8,728 nucleotides of DNA from Promethearchaeota archaeon (GCA_014729315.1 WJKD01000283.1:1-8728); one strand, 5' to 3'; shown: positions 1-6,357, counted from the stretch's first letter. The notes: generated by a model not told the origin, from the letters alone. Program-made: numbers and translations.

Positions 1-767
1 CTATTGATGACCTTCAAATCTCCCAAGATAATCTTGTTTTTGTTTCGGGAATAGGGTGTTCATCAAGATTACCAGCCTATTTAGAAGCTTATGGGATTCA
101 CACCACTCACGGTAGAGCAATAGCCTTTGCGACGGGTATAAAAGTCACTAATCCCGAATTAACCGTAGTAGTCTTTACTGGTGATGGAGATATAGCAGCA
201 ATAGGATTAAACCATTTTCTCCAATCTATTAGAAGGAATATCGACATCACAGTAATATGTATTAACAATGAAAATTATGGAATGACGGGTGGTCAAGTAT
301 CTCCAACAACACCTATGGGCTACTCCACCGCAACTACACCATATAGAAATATCGAACACTCGTTTAATCTATCCTTTTTGGCTAAAGCAGCAGGTGCTGT
401 ATATGCAGCAAGATGGACTACAGCCCATTCAATGCAAGCAATAAAATCAATCAAAAGGGGGCTTCAAAAAAAGGGTTTAGCTTTTATTGAAATGTTGTCG
501 AGTTGTCCAGTGAACAAGAAAATGTTTAAAACACCTCGAGAATATCTAAATTACTTTTTAAAGGAGACGATTAGTTATAACATTGACTATAAAAATGATT
601 TCTCTTCTCATGTGTTCAAAAATTTAAACGAATGTTTTACCGCTCATTGTGAAGGAAAATTATTGATTGGAGAAATAGCGGATTTGGATAAACCAGACTA
701 TCATAATTTATATCAAGAATTAAAAGAGAGGGCTCGAGATGAATTCTGGAAAGCTAGAGAAGAATGA
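1..767 (+). CDS. korB: 2-oxoacid:ferredoxin oxidoreductase beta subunit, 5' partial (probably 2-oxoglutarate type)
   Basis: This is the TPP-binding subunit that oxidatively decarboxylates a 2-oxoacid to an acyl-CoA and passes electrons to ferredoxin in the cytoplasm. The frame is open from base 3, so the gene starts left of the window; about 254 residues are visible and the N-terminal CPGC-type cluster motif is missing. Visible motifs are GIGCS (Cys codon 57-59, a likely Fe-S ligand), HGRAIAFATGIK, the TPP/Mg motif GDGD at 180-191 with NNENYGMTGGQ after it, SPTTP, and a later SSCP. These match the KorB/PorB family closely. The ATG at 282 lies inside the TPP motif and is not the start. The last 29 bases overlap the gamma-subunit gene, so translation is probably coupled. 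The 2-oxoglutarate assignment rests on general resemblance to KorB; a pyruvate or branched-chain 2-oxoacid substrate cannot be excluded without the alpha subunit. Confidence 0.9.
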   Translation, partial: IDDLQISQDNLVFVSGIGCSSRLPAYLEAYGIHTTHGRAIAFATGIKVTNPELTVVVFTGDGDIAAIGLNHFLQSIRRNIDITVICINNENYGMTGGQVSPTTPMGYSTATTPYRNIEHSFNLSFLAKAAGAVYAARWTTAHSMQAIKSIKRGLQKKGLAFIEMLSSCPVNKKMFKTPREYLNYFLKETISYNIDYKNDFSSHVFKNLNECFTAHCEGKLLIGEIADLDKPDYHNLYQELKERARDEFWKAREE

Positions 768-1287
768 AATAAGTGTTAGGATCTGTGGAGCCGGAGGACA
801 AGGAGTTATTCTATTTTCAGTACTCTTGGGTAAATCTGCTATTTATGATAACCTGAATGCTATTCAAACTCAATCATACGGTGCAGAGCAAAGAGGAACT
901 AAAGTTCATAGCGATGTGATTATATCTCACGCAGAAGTAATATCATACCCGGTTATTGAAAAAGCAGATGTATTGGTAGCTTTTGCTCAAGACGCGTATA
1001 ATTTTTATTCTGAAGACACAGCTAGCGATGTCTTAATAATTATTAATTCAAATATGGTACAAGTATCTGAAGATAAAGGTCAAATTTTTAAAATTCCTGC
1101 AACGGAATTAGCAAGTGAACTGGGAAATAAAAGAGTTGCTAATGTTATCATGTATGGAGCTTTGTTAAAAAAGCTGGGTAAGATATCCACCGACGCAGCT
1201 ATGAAATCTATTACTGATACTGTTCCTAAAGCTTATAGAGAGATAAATATTAAGGCTTTTAACAAGGGATATGAATATAATGAATAA
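739..1287 (+). CDS. korC: 2-oxoacid:ferredoxin oxidoreductase gamma subunit
   Basis: This 182-residue cytoplasmic protein has the usual length of the gamma subunit (pyruvate/ketoisovalerate oxidoreductase catalytic domain), which completes the oxidoreductase complex. A glycine-rich GAGGQGV motif lies at residues 17-23, SYGAEQRGT at 46-54, and the pattern ISHAEVISYPVIEKADVLVAF follows; all are typical of the family. The ATG at 739 sits 29 bases inside the end of the beta-subunit gene and has a purine-rich GAGAGG (726-731) about 7 bases upstream. Another ATG at 764 makes an ATGA overlap with the beta stop, but it is in a different frame, so 739 is kept. Co-directional, overlapping placement after the beta subunit indicates one transcript. 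The substrate class is inferred, as for the beta subunit. Confidence 0.88.
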   Translation: MNSGKLEKNEISVRICGAGGQGVILFSVLLGKSAIYDNLNAIQTQSYGAEQRGTKVHSDVIISHAEVISYPVIEKADVLVAFAQDAYNFYSEDTASDVLIIINSNMVQVSEDKGQIFKIPATELASELGNKRVANVIMYGALLKKLGKISTDAAMKSITDTVPKAYREINIKAFNKGYEYNE

Positions 1288-1314
1288 AATGAGGGTATAA
1301 GATTTAAAAAGATC

Positions 1315-1345
1315 ATTTCTTTCAATTAATCATTATTTTAATTTT
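1315..1345 (+). terminator. U-rich tract, candidate archaeal terminator of the oxidoreductase cluster
   Basis: T-rich runs (ATTTCTTTC, then ATTATTTTAATTTT) begin about 28 bases after the gamma-subunit stop. Archaeal RNA polymerase commonly terminates at U-rich tracts without a GC hairpin, so this would fit. In such AT-rich DNA the signal is weak and read-through into the thiolase gene is possible. Confidence 0.25.
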
Positions 1346-1354
1346 AAAATTAAA
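1337..1354. promoter_or_regulatory. 18-base perfect palindrome in the spacer before the thiolase gene
   Basis: TTTAATTTTAAAATTAAA equals its own reverse complement over all 18 bases; the flanking pair does not extend it. It lies 45-62 bases upstream of the thiolase start and contains a TATA-like TTTTAAAAT core. It could therefore be both core promoter and operator, for example for an Lrp/AsnC-type dimeric regulator. It consists only of A and T, and AT-rich spacers produce such palindromes by chance, so this is a candidate and not an established site. Confidence 0.3.
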
Positions 1355-1387
1355 TAGAGAATAATTCTTAGGAGTTATATAATAGAT

Positions 1388-1393
1388 GAGGGA
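1388..1393 (+). promoter_or_regulatory. Shine-Dalgarno GAGGGA that decides the TTG start of the thiolase gene
   Basis: GAGGGA ends 5 bases before the TTG at 1399, a good spacing. The ATG at 1386 is not in the thiolase frame (13 bases away), and no in-frame ATG comes before the conserved first strand NKVAIVGVG. Both points support the TTG as initiator. Confidence 0.55.
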
Positions 1394-1398
1394 TAAAA

Positions 1399-2622
1399 TT
1401 GAATAAAGTTGCTATTGTAGGAGTAGGTCATACAAAATTCGGGAGATTAGAAAGCCAAGGACTTCTGGATTTGTTATCTGAAGCTTCCTTAAAGGCTATT
1501 AAAGATTCTAATACGGATAGTAGTGATTTTGATTCTGTTTATGTAGGGAACATGAGCAGTAGTGTGTACAATAATATAACTGGATTAGCTAGCGCGTTTG
1601 TTGATAAAATTGGTTTAATTCCCGCAGCAGCAGACCATGTCAGAAACGGTCCTGCAAGTGGGGGCTCTGCATTAAAAGCCGGGTTTCAAGCAATTGCTTC
1701 GGGAATGGACGACCTGGTGTTAGTGGTGGGTGGAGAAAAAATGACTCACATTGATATTCCGGGATTTATTACTTCTAATGTTGCAACCATCACTCATCCC
1801 CAAGCCGAACGCCCCCATGGAGTTTCTCTGCCAAGTTTCGCGGGATTATTAACGAGAGCTTATTTGGAGAAGTATAACGCGAAATTAGAATGGATCTCGG
1901 ATATAGCGATAAAAAATCATAATAATGGCGCTCTAAATCCATACGCTCATTTTCAAAGAACCATTGAGAGCTTTATGGAATCTGCCATAAAAAAGGGAAA
2001 AGGAAGTTGGGATAATGTTCACAATTTTTTAAAAGACGATAAAACCAATCCTATAATTGCAGATCCGTTAAGGCTTTTTCACATTTGCCCGATTTCAGAC
2101 GGATCGGCTGCTCTCGTTTTAACTAATGCTGATCGCGCTAAAAAATACAATGATACTCCAATTTTAATTTCGGGTGTTGGTCAAGCAACTGACACCCATA
2201 TTATATTCGAAAGGGAAGAAATGACAACTCTAAAAGCGTTAAATATTTGTTCTAAAAAAGCGTACGACATGGCCAAAAAATCCCCACAGGACATAGATGT
2301 CGCAGAATTACACGATGCGTTTGAAATCTTAGAAGCTGTAGAAAGCGAAGATATCGGTTTTTTTAAAAAAGGTGAAGGAGCAAAAGCAGCTCACGAGGGA
2401 GAAACTCAAATAGGAGGGAAAATACCTCTAAATCCCTCGGGCGGACTTAAAGCAAGAGGTCACCCCCTTGGAGCCACGGGTATAGCTCAGGTAGCAGAAC
2501 TGGTGTGGCAATTGCGGGGAGAGGCGGGTAAAAGACAAGTCAACGGTGCAAATACCGGAATAACTTGCAATTTTGGTGGATTTGGAAATAATATTTTATC
2601 ATTTTTAGTGGAGAGGATGTAA
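1399..2622 (+). CDS. Thiolase-superfamily protein lacking the nucleophilic cysteine (possible aldolase-type or non-canonical thiolase)
   Basis: This 407-residue protein has full thiolase length and the SCP-x/archaeal thiolase pattern. Visible landmarks are MNKVAIVGVGHTKFG at the N-terminus, ELHDAF (His305) in the NEAFA/HDAF position, GGLKARGHPLGATG (His355), and TCNFGGFG (Cys390) near the end. In the position of the usual NACASG nucleophile motif it reads RNGPASGG, with Pro85 (CCT, 1651-1653) where the catalytic Cys should be. The first Cys in the protein is Cys230, in ICPISDGSAA, so no nearby Cys can substitute. A normal acyl-enzyme therefore cannot form. Known Cys-less relatives with DUF35 partners include the steroid side-chain aldolase Ltp2, which works with the DUF35 domain of ChsH2. 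The next gene here encodes a DUF35 protein, so the two probably form a cytoplasmic complex. The start is a TTG supported by a Shine-Dalgarno. The acyl-CoA superfamily is clear; the reaction is unknown. Co-transcription with the mutase suggests short-chain acyl-CoA metabolism. Confidence 0.88.
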   Translation: MNKVAIVGVGHTKFGRLESQGLLDLLSEASLKAIKDSNTDSSDFDSVYVGNMSSSVYNNITGLASAFVDKIGLIPAAADHVRNGPASGGSALKAGFQAIASGMDDLVLVVGGEKMTHIDIPGFITSNVATITHPQAERPHGVSLPSFAGLLTRAYLEKYNAKLEWISDIAIKNHNNGALNPYAHFQRTIESFMESAIKKGKGSWDNVHNFLKDDKTNPIIADPLRLFHICPISDGSAALVLTNADRAKKYNDTPILISGVGQATDTHIIFEREEMTTLKALNICSKKAYDMAKKSPQDIDVAELHDAFEILEAVESEDIGFFKKGEGAKAAHEGETQIGGKIPLNPSGGLKARGHPLGATGIAQVAELVWQLRGEAGKRQVNGANTGITCNFGGFGNNILSFLVERM

Positions 2623-2626
2623 AATT
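2611..2626 (+). promoter_or_regulatory. GAGAGGA ribosome-binding site and possible ATT start for the DUF35 gene
   Basis: GAGAGGA (2611-2617) lies at the end of the thiolase gene, 6 bases before an ATT at 2624-2626 that is in frame with the DUF35 protein. The GTG at 2648 has no close Shine-Dalgarno; the nearest purine stretch is CGGA, about 16 bases away. Initiation at ATT would add 8 residues (ISEKTEKI) before the GTG position. ATT starts are rare, so this is only a suggestion. Confidence 0.3.
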
Positions 2627-2647
2627 TCGGAAAAAACAGAAAAAATA

Positions 2648-2986
2648 GTGTGGAATAAATGTACTAAATGTGGAAAACTCCAGCACGATTCTCATCTTAG
2701 ATGTATCAAATGTAAGAACAATGAATTTGAAAAAATAACCTCAAAAGGGACTAGTAAATTGTTAACATACACCATATTAAAGGTCCCACCAAAAGAATTT
2801 AGAGATAAAAGTTCCTATGCGATTGGGATTGTAGAATTTGAAAACGGAATAAAAATGCTAGGACAAATTATCCCGAAAGAGAATCTCCGCACTGGAATGG
2901 AGTTAAAACCCGAGTATCAAAAAATTTGCGATAATTTAGATAATAAAGAAGTATATGGATTCGTTTTTACTCATAAGGATAAATAA
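2648..2986 (+). CDS. DUF35 Zn-ribbon/OB-fold protein, partner of the thiolase-fold protein
   Basis: The product has 112 residues from a GTG start. Two CxxC knuckles at Cys5/Cys8 and Cys19/Cys22 form a rubredoxin-like zinc ribbon. The rest matches the DUF35 OB-fold (about residues 32-108: GTSKLLTYTILKVPP, then SYAIGIVEFENGIKMLGQI). In known systems DUF35 proteins bind a thiolase-fold subunit and help to shape its acyl-CoA site or channel: the archaeal acetoacetyl-CoA thiolase/HMG-CoA synthase complex, BbsA-BbsB, and ChsH2-Ltp2. Here no HMG-CoA synthase gene is nearby, and the partner thiolase lacks its nucleophile. The gene lies 25 bases after the thiolase and 18 bases before the mutase, consistent with one operon. 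The N-terminus is short for the family, and the true start may be 24 bases upstream at an ATT that has a better Shine-Dalgarno. Confidence 0.88.
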   Translation: MWNKCTKCGKLQHDSHLRCIKCKNNEFEKITSKGTSKLLTYTILKVPPKEFRDKSSYAIGIVEFENGIKMLGQIIPKENLRTGMELKPEYQKICDNLDNKEVYGFVFTHKDK

Positions 2987-3004
2987 AAGAGGAAAAGAGC
3001 ATAT

Positions 3005-4681
3005 ATGTTTTCGGACGAAGAATTGAAGAAAATAAGAGAGAAAAGAATCGAATGGGAAGAGAAAGAACTTGCGAAATATGTAAAACGGGGAGAAAGAAAA
3101 GAAAATTTCGAAACACCTTCAAAAATACCTTTAAAACAAGTTTACGGCCCAGAGGATATTAGCGAAGTAAATTATTTAGAAGAATTATCTTATCCTGGAA
3201 TTCCTCCTTTTACACGCGGTGTCTATCCTACCATGTACAGAGGTAGGCTCTGGACGATGAGACAATATAGCGGATTCGGGGACGCTAAAAAAACTAACGA
3301 GAGATTCAAATATCTTATCTCTCAAGGTCAAAAAGGATTATCCATTGCTTTTGACCTTCCTACGCAAATGGGTTACAATTCTGATAACCAATTATGCTTA
3401 GGGGAAGTAGGAAGGGTTGGGGTCACAATTAATTCCTTGAAAGATTTTGAGGAAGTATTCGAAGGAATTCCATTAGATAAAGTGTCTACTAGCATGACGA
3501 TCAACGCCCCTACTGCGATTCTTTTAGCGATGTATATAGCTTTAGGAGAAAAACAAGGGGTTCAATACGAACAGCTTACTGGAACGGTTCAAAATGATGT
3601 TTTAAAAGAGTATGTAGCGCGGGGGACATACATCTATCCTCCAAAACCTTCTTTAAGGCTTGTGGCAGATGTTATAGAATATTGCAGCGAAAATCTACCC
3701 CGATTTAATACGATTAGTATAAGCGGATATCACATGAGGGAAGCAGGATGTACTGCTGTACAAGAGATTGCTTTTACTTTAGCGGACGGGGTTTCTTATA
3801 TTAACGAAGTTATTAATCGAGGTATAGATATTGACGCTTTTGCTCCACGTTTATCGTTCTTTTTTACGGCTCAAAACTATTTCTTTGAAGAAATAGCAAA
3901 ATTTAGAGCAGCACGAAGACTCTGGGCTAAAATTGTTAAAGAAAGGTTTAAAGCACAGAATCCTAACTCTTTAAAATTAAGATTTCACACGCAAACCGCA
4001 GGGGTTTCTTTAACTGCTCAACAACCAAAGGTTAATATAATCCGCGTGACATTACAAGCTTTAGCGGCGGTCTTAGGAGGTACGCAATCCCTTCATACTT
4101 GTGGATTTGACGAGGCATTAGCAATCCCAACAGAAGAATCTGTGAGATTATCCTTGAGAACGCAACAAATCTTAGCACATGAGTCGGGTGTAGGTGATGT
4201 GGCGGATCCGATTGGAGGGTCCTATTACATTGAATATCTTACTTCGAAATTAGAACAAGAGGCAATGGACTACATACAAAAAATCGACGATATGGGAGGG
4301 ATGACCGTCGCTATCGAAAAAGGCTATATTCAAGATGAAATTCAAAAAAGTGCTTACAACCATCAGAAACGTATCGATCAAGGTAAAGATAAAGTAATAG
4401 GAGTCAATATTTACCGTACTGAAAAGGACACGCAAATAGATACCTTCAAATTGGATAAGAATATAGAAAAACGAGCTCTTGAATCTTTAGAAATGGTAAA
4501 AAGATCTCGAAATACGCAAGAAGTAGCAGAAGCATTAAAAGAATTGAAAGAAGTAGCAGAAAGTTCAGAAAATATAATGCCTGTAATTATTAAAGCGGTA
4601 AAAGCTTATGCTACTATCCAAGAGATTTGCGACGTACTTCGAGATGTTTTTGGAGTCTACAAGTCTTCGCAGAAAATATGA
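3005..4681 (+). CDS. mcmA: Methylmalonyl-CoA mutase large (catalytic alpha) subunit
   Basis: This cytoplasmic enzyme interconverts succinyl-CoA and (R)-methylmalonyl-CoA with adenosylcobalamin. The 558 residues cover the N-terminal segment and substrate TIM barrel. Key residues align one position off the well-studied Propionibacterium numbering: Tyr88 in TMRQYSGFG, Gln196 in GTVQNDVLKE, Arg206 in ARGTYIYPP, His243 in SGYHMREAG, and Arg282 in APRLSFFF. The Tyr/Arg pair indicates methylmalonyl-CoA rather than isobutyryl-CoA or 2-hydroxyisobutyryl-CoA mutase. There is no C-terminal DxHxxG cobalamin domain, as expected for the split archaeal/bacterial enzyme, so a separate small subunit of about 140 residues must be encoded elsewhere; it is not in this window. 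Epimerase and MeaB/ArgK-type chaperone genes are also absent here. A GAGGA (2989-2993) lies 11 bases before the ATG. The gene follows the DUF35 gene by 18 bases. Confidence 0.95.
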   Translation: MFSDEELKKIREKRIEWEEKELAKYVKRGERKENFETPSKIPLKQVYGPEDISEVNYLEELSYPGIPPFTRGVYPTMYRGRLWTMRQYSGFGDAKKTNERFKYLISQGQKGLSIAFDLPTQMGYNSDNQLCLGEVGRVGVTINSLKDFEEVFEGIPLDKVSTSMTINAPTAILLAMYIALGEKQGVQYEQLTGTVQNDVLKEYVARGTYIYPPKPSLRLVADVIEYCSENLPRFNTISISGYHMREAGCTAVQEIAFTLADGVSYINEVINRGIDIDAFAPRLSFFFTAQNYFFEEIAKFRAARRLWAKIVKERFKAQNPNSLKLRFHTQTAGVSLTAQQPKVNIIRVTLQALAAVLGGTQSLHTCGFDEALAIPTEESVRLSLRTQQILAHESGVGDVADPIGGSYYIEYLTSKLEQEAMDYIQKIDDMGGMTVAIEKGYIQDEIQKSAYNHQKRIDQGKDKVIGVNIYRTEKDTQIDTFKLDKNIEKRALESLEMVKRSRNTQEVAEALKELKEVAESSENIMPVIIKAVKAYATIQEICDVLRDVFGVYKSSQKI

Positions 4682-4690
4682 TTAATTGAG

Positions 4691-4720
4691 CTGTATAAGT
4701 AAACATTTTTAGTGTGTACT
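4691..4720 (+). promoter_or_regulatory. TATA-like box, possible leaderless promoter of the transporter gene
   Basis: GTATAAGTAAAC (4693-4704) lies about 25 bases before the ATG at 4721, the usual distance from an archaeal TATA box to the transcription start. No Shine-Dalgarno is visible before the transporter gene, so a leaderless mRNA starting at or near 4721 would fit. A preceding GTG at 4712 is in frame and would add three residues. Co-transcription with the mutase, 30 bases away, is also possible. Confidence 0.3.
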
Positions 4721-6031
4721 ATGCAAAATAAGTATATCTTTTACATTGCAGGAGCGTGTCTTCTCTGGGGATTGATTCCCACATTGGTGTCGGGTTTGTT
4801 TAAAGAAGTATCTTTGATTACTATCATTTTTTTAAGGTTTTTCGTGTCGGGTATCGCCCTTTTATCGTTATCCTTTTTTTTAGTGTATTATAACAATCAC
4901 CACACTACTAAAGAACCTATAAAGCTCAAAACTATACTTAAATTCGTTTACTCTGATAATAAAAATTTTTATGGAATGAAAAGAATTTATTATCTTTCGA
5001 TTTTAGGGTTTTTTGGAATCATTCTTCAATTGATTTTTTATTTCCTATCACTTAAAACAACATCAATCTCACTTACAATGATTGGTTTTCAACTTTCGGT
5101 CATAATGGTTGTTATATACGGACATGCTATGCAAAAAGAGAGATTGGATTTCTTTAAATTTCTCTATATAACATTGTTGCTTTTTTCTATAGGAATTATC
5201 TTTTTTGTTAAAGGTGATAATTTATTTTTAGAACAAGCAAATGCCTCACTAATCGGGTTTTTTTATATATTAGCATTTGCGCTTTGTCTTAGTTTTTTCC
5301 AGATTACGGTAGATAGAGATTCATTTTCAAAAGACGAAATAGAATTGATTAACTCTAACGAAGATTACAAAATAATTAGACTTTTGCTAAAAATCTCTAT
5401 TATTTTTCTCTCAGGAATAGGGCTAATGCTTCCTTTATTAATTATCCTTTATTTTATTCCTTTAAATACTTTTCTTACCCCAGAAATCAAGCAATTCCCG
5501 TTAGATCTGCTCGATGTTAATGTTATTTTTAGGTGGGAAATTTTATTCTTGATTATTTTTTCCACGATTATTCCTTACCTTTTGCTTTTTATTGCCAACG
5601 CAAAATGGAGTCCTTATAATTTAACCTATCACCAATGGAATAATGTCTTGACGATTATTGAACCCATTGGGGGTATATGTTTTGGTGTTTTTTTCCGAGT
5701 TGAGACATTTCCCTTAGAATATTTAATAATCGTTGTGTTTTTATTAGTACTTTCTATATTATTCAGATACGTACACGAAGCAACCAATAAAATAAACGCT
5801 TTTATCGTATTACAAGAAAAAAAGGGCACTTTAAAAAGTATACCCTACTGGCTTCTTAAATTAAATGGAGTTCACGCTGTTTATACGCTCGTTGGTAAAT
5901 TTGATTTATTAATAAATATTAGATCAAACTCTATGAAAGAATTTAATAATTTGGTTAATAATTCCATTAGACCTTTACAAGAACTTAAAATAATTACTAT
6001 TCTTTTCATAAATAAAGTCAATAAAGTTTGA
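4712..6031 (+). CDS. DMT/EamA-family transporter fused to a C-terminal Lrp/AsnC effector-binding (RAM) domain
   Basis: The first ~352 residues look like a drug/metabolite transporter made of two EamA halves. Ten hydrophobic segments lie near residues 8-29, 35-60, 92-114, 117-138, 147-167, 178-200, 225-250, 271-296, 308-328 and 333-352. The opening LLWGLIPTLVSGLF and the following FLRFFVSGIALL are typical of EamA repeats. With ten segments both ends should be cytoplasmic. Residues about 362-439 then form a beta-alpha-beta-beta-alpha-beta unit like the Lrp/AsnC ligand-binding domain: NAFIVLQEKKGTL, GVHAVYTLVGKFDLLINI with Gly395 and Asp398 in the place of the tGxyD motif, then a helix and IITILFINKV. 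There is no helix-turn-helix. The likely role (inference) is export or uptake of an amino acid or related metabolite, gated by binding of an effector to the cytosolic domain. A typical member of the family has about 300 residues; this one has 439. The start is either GTG 4712 or ATG 4721. Confidence 0.8.
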   Translation: MCTMQNKYIFYIAGACLLWGLIPTLVSGLFKEVSLITIIFLRFFVSGIALLSLSFFLVYYNNHHTTKEPIKLKTILKFVYSDNKNFYGMKRIYYLSILGFFGIILQLIFYFLSLKTTSISLTMIGFQLSVIMVVIYGHAMQKERLDFFKFLYITLLLFSIGIIFFVKGDNLFLEQANASLIGFFYILAFALCLSFFQITVDRDSFSKDEIELINSNEDYKIIRLLLKISIIFLSGIGLMLPLLIILYFIPLNTFLTPEIKQFPLDLLDVNVIFRWEILFLIIFSTIIPYLLLFIANAKWSPYNLTYHQWNNVLTIIEPIGGICFGVFFRVETFPLEYLIIVVFLLVLSILFRYVHEATNKINAFIVLQEKKGTLKSIPYWLLKLNGVHAVYTLVGKFDLLINIRSNSMKEFNNLVNNSIRPLQELKIITILFINKVNKV

Positions 6032-6055
6032 AAATATCAAGAGAGTAATTAGAGT

Positions 6056-6301
6056 ATGCCCATCCGCGCGGTAATTTTTTGCCAGGTTAATCATAATTCA
6101 ATGAAAGAAGTAATTGAAGAATTAAGAGACATCCCAGAGATTAAAAGAGTGCTCTCGCTTACTGGAGATTACGACATATTAGCAGAGATCGAAGTGAATA
6201 CTTCGGAAGAGTTATATCAGGCGTTTGCAGAAAGAATAGATCCAATTGAGGGGATTCTCAGAACTAACACGCACATGATAATGAAATCCTTCGAAAAGTA
6301 A
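6056..6301 (+). CDS. Stand-alone Lrp/AsnC effector-binding (RAM) domain protein
   Basis: This 81-residue protein is just one RAM domain without a DNA-binding part. The pattern MPIRAVIFCQV, a helix (14-24), EIKRVLSLTGDYDILAEIEV (28-47), a second helix (about 49-61) and GILRTNTHMIM (66-76) matches the alpha/beta sandwich in which Lrp-family proteins bind amino acids at dimer interfaces. Such small proteins are common in archaea and may form homo-oligomers or mix with full-length Lrp regulators. Here the gene starts 24 bases after a transporter that carries the same kind of domain at its C-terminus, so the pair may form mixed dimers at the membrane (inference). GAGAG at 6040-6044 is a plausible but distant ribosome-binding site. 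The effector is unknown. Confidence 0.85.
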   Translation: MPIRAVIFCQVNHNSMKEVIEELRDIPEIKRVLSLTGDYDILAEIEVNTSEELYQAFAERIDPIEGILRTNTHMIMKSFEK

Positions 6302-6321
6302 TAGTCTAAAATATATCTCAA

Positions 6322-6335
6322 GCAAATAATTAAAG
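6322..6335 (+). promoter_or_regulatory. BRE/TATA-like element, possible leaderless promoter for the 6358 gene
   Basis: GCAAAT (6322-6327) fits the archaeal BRE pattern, and it is followed by the TATA-like AATTAAAG (6328-6335), centred about 27 bases before the ATG at 6358. The 20 bases before that ATG are pyrimidine-rich with no Shine-Dalgarno, which favours a leaderless transcript. Confidence 0.35.
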
Positions 6336-6357
6336 AAATATTCCCACTTCCACTTCT

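Noticed and set aside
282..284. ATG as start of the beta subunit
   Set aside because: It lies inside the NNENYGMTGGQ motif, and the frame upstream encodes GIGCS and GDGD of the same family, so the gene extends past the left edge.
764..767. ATGA stop-start overlap for the gamma subunit
   Set aside because: The ATG at 764 is 25 bases from 739 and out of the gamma frame, so it cannot start that protein.
1399..2986. Thiolase/DUF35 of the mevalonate pathway (acetoacetyl-CoA thiolase bridged to HMG-CoA synthase)
   Set aside because: The HMG-CoA synthase gene normally found in that archaeal cluster is absent from the window, and the thiolase has no nucleophilic cysteine.
4250..4435. Minus-strand open frames at 4250-4435, 5629-5829 and 6217-6465
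   Set aside because: They lie opposite well-supported genes (mutase, transporter, RAM protein and the 6358 gene) and resemble no protein family.
3005..4681. Isobutyryl-CoA or 2-hydroxyisobutyryl-CoA mutase
   Set aside because: The substrate-discriminating positions are Tyr88 and Arg206, the methylmalonyl-CoA type, rather than the Phe/Gln or Ile/Gln types.
5795..6301. Complete Lrp/AsnC transcription factors
   Set aside because: Neither the transporter tail nor the 81-residue protein has a helix-turn-helix; only the effector-binding part is present.
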